A stretch of DNA of 64,000 nucleotides from Akkermansia muciniphila (lineage in GTDB: Bacteria; Verrucomicrobiota; Verrucomicrobiia; Verrucomicrobiales; Akkermansiaceae), in the NCBI GenBank assembly GCA_004557455.1, contig SFDX01000015.1, positions 18,375 to 82,374 of the forward strand, written 5' to 3'. Shown here one piece after another: positions 8,444-17,694 of the stretch. Each line of letters starts with the position of its first letter. Within the stretch, counting starts at the first letter, position 1. Made by a program: the position numbers and the translations under genes. Under the pieces are notes generated by a model. It was not told the origin of the DNA. It saw nothing but the letters and a program-made list of their open reading frames with translations, and did no database searches.

Positions 8444-8747
8444 CGACCGCCCTCCGTGCGGTGCAGCTTATGAAGGAGCAGGCCGACCCCCGCGCCGTCC
8501 GCACCGAAATCAGCGTCCGCAATCGCTACAGGGACAAGCGGGACTTCTTCCTCCGCCTCAAGCGCAACCGCTCTTGAGGCCGGAGCGCCCTGCCTCTGAG
8601 GATGGACACAGGGGCCATGGAGAAGGGGGGATTCAACGCTGTTTCGGAGGTCGCATATCACCCGGAGGAAACGGAGACTCTTCCCCCGGCCGCTGAGGTG
8701 GTTCGCCGCCCTTTGGCAGGAATATCGTCTGCCCCGATATTTTGAGC
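8444..8747. other. Intergenic stretch without a convincing gene
   Basis: A frame running from inside the repeat ends as MKEQADPRAVRTEISVRNR... at 8575-8577. It has no start signal outside the repeat and no family was recognised, so it may be the 3' end of a broken gene. Nothing else is supported before the promoter at 8748. Confidence 0.3.
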
Positions 8748-8776
8748 TTGATTTCTCTCCGTTATTCCACTACACT
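8748..8776 (+). promoter_or_regulatory. Promoter of the PEP-CTERM gene
   Basis: TTGATT, 17 bp, TACACT. The -10 ends 13 nt before the ATG at 8790, so the leader would be only about 5-7 nt. Confidence 0.5.
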
Positions 8777-8789
8777 TAATCCCGCACGT

Positions 8790-9599
8790 ATGAAACTGCG
8801 TTCTCTCCTTCGTTCGCGTATTCTCCCCTTAGCCGCGCTCCTTGCCCTCGCCGCCCCTCCTTCCCGAGCGGCGGTGGAGATTATTACGTTCGGACCGGCG
8901 GGAAAATCTCTTTTCTCGACCTTTGCTACGGATCGCGTTACCACTCTGAGTAATGGTACGAGTGTTACTCTGTCGAGTAAGGATTCTCTGCAATGCATAA
9001 CGACGTCATCTGAAGAGAGAGTTTCCACTATTACGGCTAATGAGCCGTGGGTTAATGAATCCGCAGTAGAGGCGCTTAATAATGATTTGGGTACCCATAT
9101 TACTGTTGCGGATATAGTAGGGACCGGATCGACGCCTATGCTGAGCGCTGCACATGGTAAAGGCGATGGGTTATGCTTGAATCTTGGTTCTACGCATCAA
9201 GTGGGTGACTCTATTACTCTCTACATGTTTGTAACAGCCAGAGCTAGCGATTCAAATAAGACCATGTGGAATCTTGATGAGTTAACGGGTTTTCTTTCTC
9301 TGCTGGGTAGTGCGACATTGGAAAGGGCTGTCTATAGTGTTAATAACGGTTTTGTATCTTGTGGGCTAACGTCTAATATCGGGAGTACTTCGGCCAAGCA
9401 CGCTATTTTGAAACTTTCGGGTAATATCAAGGATGGGGGAACGGAGCTTCGCATTCCTCTTTCTATTGGTACAAGCGTGAACAACGAGGTTTATTCCATC
9501 GGTGCCATCCTATACTCCTACGACGTCCCTGAACCGTCATCATCTTTCCTCGTACTCTCCGGTTTATTACTCCTGCTACGCCGCCGGCGGCGGGGGTGA
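8790..9599 (+). CDS. PEP-CTERM-anchored secreted protein
   Basis: A 269-residue exported protein. The N-terminus (MKLRSLLRSRILPLAALLAL..PSRA) is a signal peptide with a likely cut after residue 27. The C-terminus is a textbook PEP-CTERM signal: VPEPSSSF, a leucine-rich helix, then five Arg (about 246-269), recognised by an exosortase-type sorting system. The middle is rich in Ser, Thr and Gly and looks like a beta-sandwich, but no domain was recognised. The start at 8790 is set by the promoter and the signal peptide; an earlier in-frame GTG/TTG would lie inside the promoter. No exosortase gene is present in this window. It opens the polysaccharide region. Confidence 0.75.
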   Translation: MKLRSLLRSRILPLAALLALAAPPSRAAVEIITFGPAGKSLFSTFATDRVTTLSNGTSVTLSSKDSLQCITTSSEERVSTITANEPWVNESAVEALNNDLGTHITVADIVGTGSTPMLSAAHGKGDGLCLNLGSTHQVGDSITLYMFVTARASDSNKTMWNLDELTGFLSLLGSATLERAVYSVNNGFVSCGLTSNIGSTSAKHAILKLSGNIKDGGTELRIPLSIGTSVNNEVYSIGAILYSYDVPEPSSSFLVLSGLLLLLRRRRRG

Positions 9600-9620
9600 T
9601 GCTTACTCTCTCTTTCTCAC

Positions 9621-11102
9621 ATGGGACGCATTGCAGACGAGACCATTCGAGGCGCCAAGTGGGGGCTCATCCAGAAGTGCACCATGCAGCCGGTGCAGTT
9701 CCTCTACGGCATCGTTCTCGCTCGCCTTATTACCCCGGAGGAATTCGGTATTCTGGGGCTTACATCGATTTTCTTTGCCATCGCCGGACAGTTGCAGAAC
9801 TGCGGGTTCGGATCAGCCCTGATACGCAAGCAGGATCGCACGGAGGAAGATTGCTCGACCGTTTTTTGGTATAACGTTGGAGCCAGCTTTGTCCTATCTG
9901 CCGCCCTTTTTGTAGCAGCCCCTTGGTTTGCGGACTTCTTCAATCAACCTCCTTTGGTCAATATCACCCGCGTCTCTGCCGTGATGATGTTCCTCGGGAG
10001 TACCTCTGGCGTTCATTGGGCCCTCTATTCCGCTCGCAGAGACTTCAAAACCCCGGCCATCGTTGGTATGATCACCACCCTCGTCGGTATTCCTGTCTGC
10101 TTAACCTTGGCTTTCTGCGGCTTCAGTTACTGGTCAATGGTCATTCAAGGAGTTGTGACCGGCCTACTTTCCCTCATCATCATCTGGATTATTTCCCCCT
10201 GGAAACCCAAGTTCATCTGGTCCTCTCGTTCCTTTAAGGAGTTCTTTGGGTTTGGCTCTAAGCTCGTCCTCTCCGGCCTTAATGATATCCTCTACCTTCA
10301 GTCCCGACAACTCATTATCGGTAAATTTTATTCTCCCGCTCAGTTGGGAAATTTTAATAAGGGAATGCAGCTGTCTGAAATGCCGAGGATTTTAACTGAT
10401 GGTGTTATCGGGGGTGTTATATTTCCTATTTTGTCTACCATTCAGAATGATGAGAAGAGACTTGTCGCTGTATATAGAAAATATATCAGGCTCAATAATC
10501 TTGTGTGTCAGTTTGTTATGCTTACTATGGTATTTAATGCTCATGCCTTGGTAACCGTTCTCTATGGAGATGCTTGGTCTGAGGCGAGTGTCTATGCTTG
10601 CATTTTGTGCATTGGTGCCGCAACAAATTCGCTTTCGTCAATCAATGCGAATCTCTACATGGTAAAGGGAAGGACGGATATTGTTTTGAAGATAAACGTC
10701 CTTCTCCGTATCTTCGGTATTATGGCGCTAATAGGCGCGGCTTTCATCAGTGTTGTGGCGATGTGTTGGGCCGCCGCTTCTACCGCCCTAGTTTGGTTTG
10801 TTCTTTGCCTTTACTATACAACAAAAGTAAGTTCTCTGGATTATCTGAAACAGTTAAAAGATTATCTTCCCTATATCTTTTTTTCAATTATTGCAAATAT
10901 TCCATCCTACATCTTTTCCAGTGTGTGTGTGCATTCTGGGTTGAAGCTTATGATGGGGGTAGGTTGTTCATTTGTAATTTACTCATTTCTGCTCTACCTA
11001 CGCAGAGACGAGATGGCAAATGAGTTGATTCATGTTTCGCTGAGGAGCCGTTTTATCAGGAGAATTACATCTAAGAAATTACAATGGAAATCAAGCAAAT
11101 AA
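9621..11102 (+). CDS. Wzx-type polysaccharide flippase
   Basis: A 493-residue protein of the MOP superfamily (polysaccharide transporter, WzxC-like) with about 12-14 membrane helices. It should flip lipid-linked glycan repeat units across the inner membrane. The N-terminal block GAKWGLIQKCTMQPVQFLYGIVLARLITPEEFGILGL and the FGSKLVLSGLNDILYLQSRQLIIGKFYSP block are typical. It follows the PEP-CTERM gene after 21 bp and overlaps the next gene by 19 bp, so the three may be co-transcribed. The second half is AT-rich compared with the rest of the window, as is common in exchanged polysaccharide loci. Confidence 0.88.
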   Translation: MGRIADETIRGAKWGLIQKCTMQPVQFLYGIVLARLITPEEFGILGLTSIFFAIAGQLQNCGFGSALIRKQDRTEEDCSTVFWYNVGASFVLSAALFVAAPWFADFFNQPPLVNITRVSAVMMFLGSTSGVHWALYSARRDFKTPAIVGMITTLVGIPVCLTLAFCGFSYWSMVIQGVVTGLLSLIIIWIISPWKPKFIWSSRSFKEFFGFGSKLVLSGLNDILYLQSRQLIIGKFYSPAQLGNFNKGMQLSEMPRILTDGVIGGVIFPILSTIQNDEKRLVAVYRKYIRLNNLVCQFVMLTMVFNAHALVTVLYGDAWSEASVYACILCIGAATNSLSSINANLYMVKGRTDIVLKINVLLRIFGIMALIGAAFISVVAMCWAAASTALVWFVLCLYYTTKVSSLDYLKQLKDYLPYIFFSIIANIPSYIFSSVCVHSGLKLMMGVGCSFVIYSFLLYLRRDEMANELIHVSLRSRFIRRITSKKLQWKSSK

Positions 11103-11920
11103 TCAAGAGAGCAATCTTATATATATTTAAGGGTGTCCCTGTACAGCAGCAGGTGGTTGTGAGACCACAGATTTCTTATCTGAGTCCCCATAACCGCATG
11201 TGCGGGAAGAAGGTCATCGTGACGGGTGGAAACCGCGGTTTGGGGTATGCAATGGCTAAGAGGATTGTTGAGGAAGGGGGTCATGTTGTGATAGCCGGAA
11301 GAAACGAGGATTCTCTTCGGAAGGCGTCGGATAAAATTGGTTGTCCCTATGTGCTTATGGATGTTCTGAGGCCTGATACATTCGATAGTTTTATGGCTTC
11401 ATGCGAGGAAGTGCTACCCGGAATAAACGGGTTGATTAACAATGCCGGTATTTCTCTGCATGAAGGAGATTTTCGACGCGTGGAGCCTCGACAGTTCAAT
11501 ATTCAGTTCGATACGAATCTCCGTGGTAGCTACTTTATGACACAGGCTTTTGTTCATTTACTCGAGAGTCGGAGTCGTTTGGGTGTCGTTCTATTGGTAT
11601 CCTCAGAAACTGGTGAAACCGTTGACTATCTTCCCTATGGCCTAACGAAAGCCAGTATTCATAGCTTAACGAAGGGTTTAGCAAAATACCTGATTAAAAG
11701 TGGTATCAGGGTTAATGCTATAGCTCCCGGAGTTACCGCATCAGATATGACTGGGTTTGCTTCAGACGGAAATCTCTACTGCCCCTATAATTTGACGCAT
11801 AGGGCATATTTACCCGAGGAAGTGGCTGAAGTTGCTTGTTTCCTACTTTCTGATGCAGCATCAATTCTGAATGGACAAATCCTTGTCACAAACGAGGGTA
11901 AGACTATAAATCTGAGATAA
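11084..11920 (+). CDS. Short-chain dehydrogenase/reductase in polysaccharide cluster
   Basis: A 278-residue Rossmann-fold oxidoreductase. The NAD(P)-binding motif TGGNRGLG is at 47-54, NNAG at 119-122, the catalytic Ser at about 173-174 and YxxxK at Y185/K189, so the active site is intact. The first 40 residues are an unusual N-terminal extension with a hydrophobic patch. It overlaps the flippase by 19 bp. It probably modifies a sugar or a small acid that decorates the glycan, possibly with the TPP enzyme encoded opposite it; the substrate is unknown. Confidence 0.85.
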   Translation: MEIKQIIKRAILYIFKGVPVQQQVVVRPQISYLSPHNRMCGKKVIVTGGNRGLGYAMAKRIVEEGGHVVIAGRNEDSLRKASDKIGCPYVLMDVLRPDTFDSFMASCEEVLPGINGLINNAGISLHEGDFRRVEPRQFNIQFDTNLRGSYFMTQAFVHLLESRSRLGVVLLVSSETGETVDYLPYGLTKASIHSLTKGLAKYLIKSGIRVNAIAPGVTASDMTGFASDGNLYCPYNLTHRAYLPEEVAEVACFLLSDAASILNGQILVTNEGKTINLR

Positions 11921-11939
11921 TATGTTCTGACGTAATTGC

Positions 11940-13700
11940 CTAGAGTTTGCGAATTCTGCCTCGTAGACTTTGAATGAAATGGTGAATCCTCCTCTTGATT
12001 CCACGCTGCTTTCTCTGTGGCGGATCCACGATGATCTCATGCATTCGTACAAGAGCCTCGTTTTCATTCTCCGTCGAGGTAAAAATTTCCAAGATTATAG
12101 GCTTCTCTGTGACATGAGGAGTAACAAACTCCGGCAAGACTGATTTGAACTCTTCTTTTGTTGAGGCAGTCAAATACCTATATCCTAAATCTGAGGCATA
12201 GTGTCGTATCAATTTCTTGTTTTGAGACGGGAAATGCCCGGCGGCAGCCATGTACGGGTCAGCATCCTCTCCAAATTGATAGCAGGGGTGGTATGGACTT
12301 CTGAACTCCACTCCACGTCCATTATTCACCAAAATGATCCTTAGATTGTTGCCAATATGTCGGTTTCCCAGAGAATTTATGTCGTAGAAGAAAGCAAGGT
12401 CACCAACAACTGCATAGAAGAGCTTATTCGGACTAACCAATGATGCTCCTATGACGGAGGATAAATTACCATCAATACCAAAGCCTCCCACGTTAGAGAA
12501 TACAGATACTTCCTGAGGCAGGGGAAACATGCTCCAACAACGAAGAGTATTAAGAATTCCCAAGTGTAACGAGCTCCCTGACGGCAGCAGAGGAGCAATC
12601 TGACTTGCGACCCAAAGATTTGAGAAAGGAATGTCAGGTATGCGGTTTATTATGTCTTTCTGCTCCTGAATAATGGAGTTGGTTTGGATTCCTGCGCCTT
12701 CTTTGGGAAGAGCGGCATAGTGAATAAAGAAGCGTTCCTCTGGCATCTGAAAGACCGCTTCAAGTCGCCCTGCGGTATCTCTTCCGTACCCATCTTCACT
12801 GACTCTCCATATCCTTCTTGCAGAGTAGAGGGAAGACATCAGTCCGTAAGCACCGGATACTTCACCGATGTGAATTAATAAATCTATATTGTCAAGAAGT
12901 CTCGGTCGATGGTGATCCTGTTCAAATAAAAGAGTAGTATTTACGGAATGTTCCCCCCTATAATTTCCGGTGTGATCACACAAGACAACGGCACCGTACT
13001 TGGCACAGAAGGAATCTATGGCAGTCAATAATGAACATGCTATCGGGGAATGGCTACCGATGAAAATGGCTATGTTCTTTGACGTAATATCAGGTAGGGG
13101 ATCATAAACTGTAAAACGCCGAATCACACGAGCGCTGGGAAGTGTCTGAATGGAGAAATCCTTGCTGTACCTCGTCTCCAAATTCAAGTGTACCGGGCCA
13201 CCCCCGTGTTGTATAGCAGCCCAAAGAAGTCGATTTACCTTTAGCTCGCAGTCTCCTTCATCCTCCGGAGTTTGCACGAATTGAATGTGCTCTGATGCCA
13301 GAACTACATCATTGCCGACTACTCTTCGGTCGATGACTTGGGGAACAAGATTCCCGATCCGTCGAATATCCTGAGTGGCGGTAATTGCGATGATCGGTAA
13401 TTTTCTATAAAATGCCTCCGTTAATCCCGGGATGTAATTTCGAGATGCTGTAGCGCCGGTACATGTTAAAACGACAGCCTCGCCGGATTCTGCTGACATT
13501 CCACATGCCATATATGCGGCTGAACGTTCGTCGAGGGATGAATAGATCTCAAACCATGGATCCTGCTGCATGCTGGCAACTAGGGTTACATTCGTTGTTC
13601 CGGGGGAGGCAACCACCTTTCTTACCCCATACGCCTTGAGAAGAAACAGCACGATTTGCACGTTTCTCTCGTTCGTGTAATGCTTAATTGCTCGCTCCAT
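11940..13700 (-). CDS. Thiamine-pyrophosphate-dependent enzyme (MenD/acetolactate-synthase-like)
   Basis: A 586-residue TPP enzyme with the N-terminal PYR domain (ASPGTTN, with a conserved Glu in DERSAAYMACGM), a central domain, and a C-terminal PP domain containing GDLAFFYDINSLGN...ILVNN, the metal/TPP motif. It belongs with MenD-like proteins found in surface glycan clusters rather than true menaquinone MenD. The start at 13700 was chosen because the palindromic promoter (13737-13766) puts the transcript start near 13730; longer in-frame starts lie inside or upstream of that promoter. It converges on the SDR gene. The reaction is probably a decarboxylation or carboligation of a 2-oxo acid. 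Confidence 0.8.
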   Translation of the reverse strand: MERAIKHYTNERNVQIVLFLLKAYGVRKVVASPGTTNVTLVASMQQDPWFEIYSSLDERSAAYMACGMSAESGEAVVLTCTGATASRNYIPGLTEAFYRKLPIIAITATQDIRRIGNLVPQVIDRRVVGNDVVLASEHIQFVQTPEDEGDCELKVNRLLWAAIQHGGGPVHLNLETRYSKDFSIQTLPSARVIRRFTVYDPLPDITSKNIAIFIGSHSPIACSLLTAIDSFCAKYGAVVLCDHTGNYRGEHSVNTTLLFEQDHHRPRLLDNIDLLIHIGEVSGAYGLMSSLYSARRIWRVSEDGYGRDTAGRLEAVFQMPEERFFIHYAALPKEGAGIQTNSIIQEQKDIINRIPDIPFSNLWVASQIAPLLPSGSSLHLGILNTLRCWSMFPLPQEVSVFSNVGGFGIDGNLSSVIGASLVSPNKLFYAVVGDLAFFYDINSLGNRHIGNNLRIILVNNGRGVEFRSPYHPCYQFGEDADPYMAAAGHFPSQNKKLIRHYASDLGYRYLTASTKEEFKSVLPEFVTPHVTEKPIILEIFTSTENENEALVRMHEIIVDPPQRKQRGIKRRIHHFIQSLRGRIRKL

Positions 13701-13740
13701 CTGGCTCTCTATGAATAATTCGGGTGAGACTTGGGTAGTG

Positions 13741-13761
13741 TACAGCATTTTGAATGCTGTA
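13741..13761 (-). promoter_or_regulatory. Palindromic promoter site B1
   Basis: A perfect TACAGCATT-TTG-AATGCTGTA. On the minus strand it fills the space between TTGACT (13761-13766) and TACACT (13737-13742), 18 bp apart, and touches both boxes, so a bound protein would block polymerase. It drives the TPP-enzyme gene. Confidence 0.75.
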
Positions 13762-13883
13762 GTCAAGACTAAAACAGATTTTTCACGAAAAAAAGGGATT
13801 TTTGAGCAAATAAACACTTTAAGATGGTGTATCTCCTGAACGCAAAATCGTGTAATCTATTGAGTATCAACGATTTACATGAG

Positions 13884-13904
13884 GTGTGCATTCAAAATGC
13901 ATAT
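13884..13904 (+). promoter_or_regulatory. Palindromic promoter site B2
   Basis: The core GCATT-CAA-AATGC is perfect; the outer bases are changed. It sits between ATGAGG and TATCCT (13902-13907), 17 bp apart, facing right toward the FrhB-like gene. Its centre triplet matches B1 when both are read along their promoters. Confidence 0.55.
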
Positions 13905-13918
13905 CCTATGTGCGGGAC

Positions 13919-15178
13919 ATGGCAGGGAAGCAGGTATTGTCGGAAGACGAATTGAGGCAGCGCGTGCCGGATTGTACGGGCTGCGCGGCGTGTCTATGTG
14001 CCTGCGGGGTGCAAGCTATCCGGATGGTCGAGTCTCCGGAGGGCTTCTACCGACCGTCGATAGATTCGGGGCGCTGTGTGGGGTGCTGCAAGTGCATGCG
14101 GACTTGCCCGGTGTTGAATGAGGTCCAACGGAAGGCAGAGCAGAAGCGTCATACTGAGTCGGGAGGGGAGCCGAAGTTCCTTTATGGGTGGTATGGGGAT
14201 GCAGTTGCAAGGGAGAGCAGCAGCAGCGGGGGCATTTTCACGGCGCTTGCTCGCGGTGTATTGCAGCGTGGAGGATGCGTGTTCGGGGCTGCGATGGGGG
14301 TGGATATGCGGGTGCGGCATGCTCGTGCTACATCGGAGGAAGCGCTGGGGGCTCTGCGTGGGGCTAAATACATGCAGAGCCGCATGGATGGTATCTATCG
14401 AGAGGTGAAGGCCGCCTTGGTGGCCGGGCGCCCTGTGCTTTTCTGCGGTGTCCCATGCCAGGTGGGAGGATTGCGTGCATACTTGGGGTACAAAGCTTGG
14501 CCGCAGTTGCTGACGATAGATGTCGTGTGCCACGGAGTGCCGACACTGCATCTGATGCCGGCTTATCTTGCGGATGAGATGCATCGCGCGGGGCGCGCGG
14601 ATGCCCCGACCTCTGTGAACTTTCGAGACAAGTGCAGCGGGTGGGGACATTATGGGTACAGTGTGACCCTCACATGGCCTGATGGCACACAGCGGACTGT
14701 ACCGCAGGGAAAGGATGCCTATATACGCGCCTATTTATCGGATCTTCTGTTGAGCAAAGCCTGTTATAACTGTCGGTACAGTGGGGTGAGGGGTAAACTA
14801 TCGGACATAACCTTGGGGGATGCTTGGGGAATATGGGAGGCTTGCCCGGAGGTGGATTGGCGGCAGGGTGTCTCTCTGGTTGTGGTACATACCGACAAGG
14901 GCGCGTCTTCCTTGTCGGGAGCCGAGGGCGTGGAACTGCACCGTTGGAGCGAAGAAGAAGCTACGCTTCATAACCCGTCTTTGTTGCGCCCCGCATCGGA
15001 ACCTCCCGGGACGGAGGTCGCGCGACGATTATTAGGGGGAGTTGCTCTGGAAAAGATTTTGATTCGGGTAGGGAAGCTCAACCCGAACAATAACAAGAGT
15101 TTCTTTCACCCAAAAGGTGCTTTGCATGTGCTACGGAAGATACTGTGTGCCCTATTACCGAGGTGCATCAGTAGGTGA
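13919..15178 (+). CDS. FrhB-family (coenzyme F420 hydrogenase/dehydrogenase beta subunit-like) Fe-S protein
   Basis: A 419-residue protein with two N-terminal 4Fe-4S clusters (Cys 19, 22, 25 and 29; then CVGCCKCMRTCP with Cys 53, 56, 59 and 63) followed by the FrhB_FdhB N and C domains (PKFLYGWYGD, SSSGGIFTALARG, GVPCQVGGLRAYL). Homologues occur in many polysaccharide loci beside pyruvyl transferases, where their reaction is not settled; F420 itself is not expected in this organism. ATG 13919 is 11 nt after the -10 of site B2, giving an almost leaderless mRNA. Its last 11 bases overlap the convergent pyruvyl-transferase gene. Confidence 0.82.
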   Translation: MAGKQVLSEDELRQRVPDCTGCAACLCACGVQAIRMVESPEGFYRPSIDSGRCVGCCKCMRTCPVLNEVQRKAEQKRHTESGGEPKFLYGWYGDAVARESSSSGGIFTALARGVLQRGGCVFGAAMGVDMRVRHARATSEEALGALRGAKYMQSRMDGIYREVKAALVAGRPVLFCGVPCQVGGLRAYLGYKAWPQLLTIDVVCHGVPTLHLMPAYLADEMHRAGRADAPTSVNFRDKCSGWGHYGYSVTLTWPDGTQRTVPQGKDAYIRAYLSDLLLSKACYNCRYSGVRGKLSDITLGDAWGIWEACPEVDWRQGVSLVVVHTDKGASSLSGAEGVELHRWSEEEATLHNPSLLRPASEPPGTEVARRLLGGVALEKILIRVGKLNPNNNKSFFHPKGALHVLRKILCALLPRCISR

Positions 15179-16430
15179 TCAATTTCCATAGAAGCAAAAG
15201 CCTCCGTTTCTCTCTCCCGGATTGTGCCAGTTTATCTCGGTTAAAGATACCCTGTATGCGGTGTCTGATATATTGTGGTAGGAGTCTGCGGATTTCTTTC
15301 CAAAGGGGGGCAAGGTAGGCACGTCGCTCCGCTCGTACAGCAGAGCGATCTACCTGCACTACTGTGCTGCCCGGGGGCATAGGGGCATCCAACGCTTGTT
15401 GAAGGAAACGACGGGTTGCATCGATTTGCGCGGCCAGCACAGGCTCCGCTGCAGTGTAGTCCATGGGAGCATCCTTCAGGGCGGCGAGGCGTGACAGGGT
15501 ATTCTCGGTGTTGTTGAGGAGTTCCTCTTCCGAGAAGATGGGGATCGGCATCGTAAGCATGCGGGAAAGACTGGGGATGCGATCGCCGCCTCTGCTTTCT
15601 ATGTTCAGGTAGATGACAGGTTTTCTGAAAATGATGCCGAAGCACGTAGCGTGGAAGCTATCTGTTACCAACACCTTGCACTGTCGGATGATGTTTACCC
15701 AATCGGCAACCTCCTCACCGTTCAGTAAATGGACGGATGGAAGACCTGTCGAGTCCCAGCGTTCAGCCAGTTGATGGCAGATCGGAACGTAGGGAGTATG
15801 GAGAGTACAGAAGGCGGCAAATTCATTGGGAAGGGTTTTTCTACCTTCATCCGCCAACCTCCCCCATTCTTTACTGTTGAGCAGGAACACCGGGTCCAGA
15901 ACGTGCACGGCCTGCACACCGTAATAATCTCGGCAGATATCTACTCCACTAGCCTCGCGCACTGAGATGGCCGTGAACTTCTTCAGGGCTGCTGACCTGG
16001 CCTCCACAAATTCCTTAGGAACATTACTGTGATCAGCACTGCCGAAACTGGCTGCCACAGCGATACGTTTTTTGCCATCAGGGAGGTCAGAAAAGTCAAA
16101 TATCTCCCTGTCCTGTATATGGCGAGTGTCCCAGTTGGGTTTATATGTCCAAACCTGGTCACTACCCACGATGAAGGTATCGTAATCGGCACTGATAGTC
16201 CGGAAGGTATGTCGCCCGAAACAATGGGGGGTCCATCGAAGGTGTTTTTGACAGAACCGCGAAAAGGGAGAATTGAAAGAAGTCAGATCAAGGGTATAAA
16301 GAAAACGTCTATCTATCAGGGCTGGAGTAGTACCTCGATTTTTGCAATATTCAGCGATAGCGTAGGCTGTTAGATTGGCTCCATAATTAGGACAGCCGGC
16401 GAAATTCAGAATGGCGATTTTTTTATTCAT
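15168..16430 (-). CDS. Polysaccharide pyruvyl transferase family protein
   Basis: A 420-residue PF04230-type enzyme (CsaB/PssM group), expected to put a pyruvate ketal on a sugar of the surface glycan using PEP. Seen: an N-terminal NFAGCPNYGANLTAYAIAEY block, the YDTFIVGSDQVW block, VREASGVDICRDYYG, and VTDSFHATCFGIIFRKPVIYL with the typical DSFHAT motif. The start MNKKIAILNFAGC was chosen because it begins at the domain; an in-frame Met 8 codons earlier (16454) is also possible. It pairs with the convergent FrhB-like gene, a recurring partnership in glycan clusters. Confidence 0.85.
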   Translation of the reverse strand: MNKKIAILNFAGCPNYGANLTAYAIAEYCKNRGTTPALIDRRFLYTLDLTSFNSPFSRFCQKHLRWTPHCFGRHTFRTISADYDTFIVGSDQVWTYKPNWDTRHIQDREIFDFSDLPDGKKRIAVAASFGSADHSNVPKEFVEARSAALKKFTAISVREASGVDICRDYYGVQAVHVLDPVFLLNSKEWGRLADEGRKTLPNEFAAFCTLHTPYVPICHQLAERWDSTGLPSVHLLNGEEVADWVNIIRQCKVLVTDSFHATCFGIIFRKPVIYLNIESRGGDRIPSLSRMLTMPIPIFSEEELLNNTENTLSRLAALKDAPMDYTAAEPVLAAQIDATRRFLQQALDAPMPPGSTVVQVDRSAVRAERRAYLAPLWKEIRRLLPQYIRHRIQGIFNRDKLAQSGREKRRLLLLWKLITY

Positions 16431-16477
16431 GATTCGGAATGAAATGCTGAACAAGCTTCATGCGTTACAGCCAGGGG

Positions 16478-16506
16478 ATTATCCCATATTTTGAGTGAGT
16501 TGTCAA
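16478..16506 (-). promoter_or_regulatory. Promoter of the pyruvyl transferase gene
   Basis: TTGACA, 17 bp, GATAAT on the minus strand, leaving a leader of about 40 nt to ATG 16430. Confidence 0.6.
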
Positions 16507-16603
16507 TTTGTTTTTCGGACACGCCTCAGGAAGAAAAGTCTTCCGAGCTTGATTTCCAATGGGGTTGGGTGCATAATCGCAACACAAACCAAATTAGCGC
16601 ATT

Positions 16604-16726
16604 ATGGCAAACATAATCAAGAAGAGGTGCCGCTACAGCGCGGCCATGAAGGAAGAGGCCGTAAGGTGGTACCCCTTCTCGACGCCAGCGTTTTATTGCA
16701 TTGGGTTCATTTATAAAAATAGCTAA
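16604..16726 (+). pseudogene. Truncated transposase start (IS3 OrfA-like)
   Basis: A 40-codon frame begins MANIIKKRCRYSAAMKEEAVRW, which resembles the helix-turn-helix start of IS3-family OrfA (KRRYSAEFKEEAVRL-type), then runs into unrelated residues and stops at 16724-16726. The rest of the element is missing and the frame overlaps the 3' end of the neighbouring glycosyltransferase. This is most likely an insertion-sequence scar at the cluster boundary; the match is short. Confidence 0.35.
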
Positions 16727-17694
16727 ATAAGATCTTTGAATCCGTAACGCCTGAAGGTACCCGCTATTGCACGTACCGCTGCCGGTGCCGGTACGTATAT
16801 GGACGTAGTGAGGAGATAGTGTAGAAAAGAGACAAGGAGTCCACGTCGTGCTGGGGGAGCATTCCTCTTCAAGGTTGCATTGATCCATACCCACATGGCA
16901 ATTTGCCTTCGAATAAGGACTTCTCCGAACAGCTTTCTGTCTCTCACGGACCAATAGGGGGGCATATCCTTGGCAATACGCGTCCAAAAAGAAAAATGAG
17001 AGATATAAATTTCCTTAGGTAATAAACCCATCTCGAATTTATTATTGGAACTGCCTCGGTGAACAGTGTAGTTCATAAGTGTATTGTGGACAAAGACGGT
17101 ATTTTGTGAAAATATAAGGTATCTGATAACAAAATCCTGATCTTCTCCGTTAGACATGTTCTCATTAAAGTGAAGATCGTGTGCTTTTATGAGATTCATA
17201 CGATATAATTTCCCCCATGCGGCAAGATTCTGTATATATCGTAGAGACTCGTGACGTGGCAGAGAGAGATCCCTGCGTCCGTCGGAGAGAACCAGAACAT
17301 CTTCCGTTTCATCTCCTTTGCAAAAACGAATCGCCCCTGCGGCTAAATCTGCCTCCGGCTTGCCCTGTAATGCATGTAGAAGAGATGATAGCATAAATGG
17401 TTCCATCATGTCGTCACTATCATGGAAGGCAAGAAATTCTCCCGCAGCAATTTTTATACCTACATTGCGGGCATGCGAGACTCCCTGATTATTCTGATGG
17501 ATTACATGCACCCATGGCCGTGAGTTTGCATATTCATCCAGAAATAAGGAACTTCCATCGGTCGAACCATCATCCACCAGAATAAGCTCAATGTTGCAAT
17601 AATCCTGAGCTTCGACGGAAGCCAGACATTCGGGGAGATATCCAAGTCCGTTGTAAACTGGAATGACGATGGAAATGAGAGGATTGTCATTCAT
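16723..17694 (-). CDS. Family-2 glycosyltransferase
   Basis: A 323-residue GT-A enzyme. Residues 1-110 carry the nucleotide-sugar domain: ISIVIPVYNG, LILVDDGSTDGS, NQGVSHARNVGIKIAAGEFLAFHDSDDMM, with the DSDD metal site. The second half has a helical acceptor region with no membrane anchor evident. The start MNDNPL overlaps the stop of the upstream glycosyltransferase by 8 bp (ATGAATGA), so the two are translationally coupled. Donor and acceptor are unknown; it should build the glycan exported by the Wzx protein. Confidence 0.88.
   Translation of the reverse strand: MNDNPLISIVIPVYNGLGYLPECLASVEAQDYCNIELILVDDGSTDGSSLFLDEYANSRPWVHVIHQNNQGVSHARNVGIKIAAGEFLAFHDSDDMMEPFMLSSLLHALQGKPEADLAAGAIRFCKGDETEDVLVLSDGRRDLSLPRHESLRYIQNLAAWGKLYRMNLIKAHDLHFNENMSNGEDQDFVIRYLIFSQNTVFVHNTLMNYTVHRGSSNNKFEMGLLPKEIYISHFSFWTRIAKDMPPYWSVRDRKLFGEVLIRRQIAMWVWINATLKRNAPPARRGLLVSFLHYLLTTSIYVPAPAAVRAIAGTFRRYGFKDLI

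Noticed and set aside
8470..8577. 36-codon frame MKEQADPRAVRTEISVRNR...
   Set aside because: Looks protein-like, but it has no promoter, start signal or recognised family; kept only as a possible gene end.
13767..13817. Longer N-terminus for the TPP enzyme, from 13817
   Set aside because: It would place the start upstream of the promoter that drives the gene, and the extra residues (MFICSKIPFFREKS) are not part of the fold.
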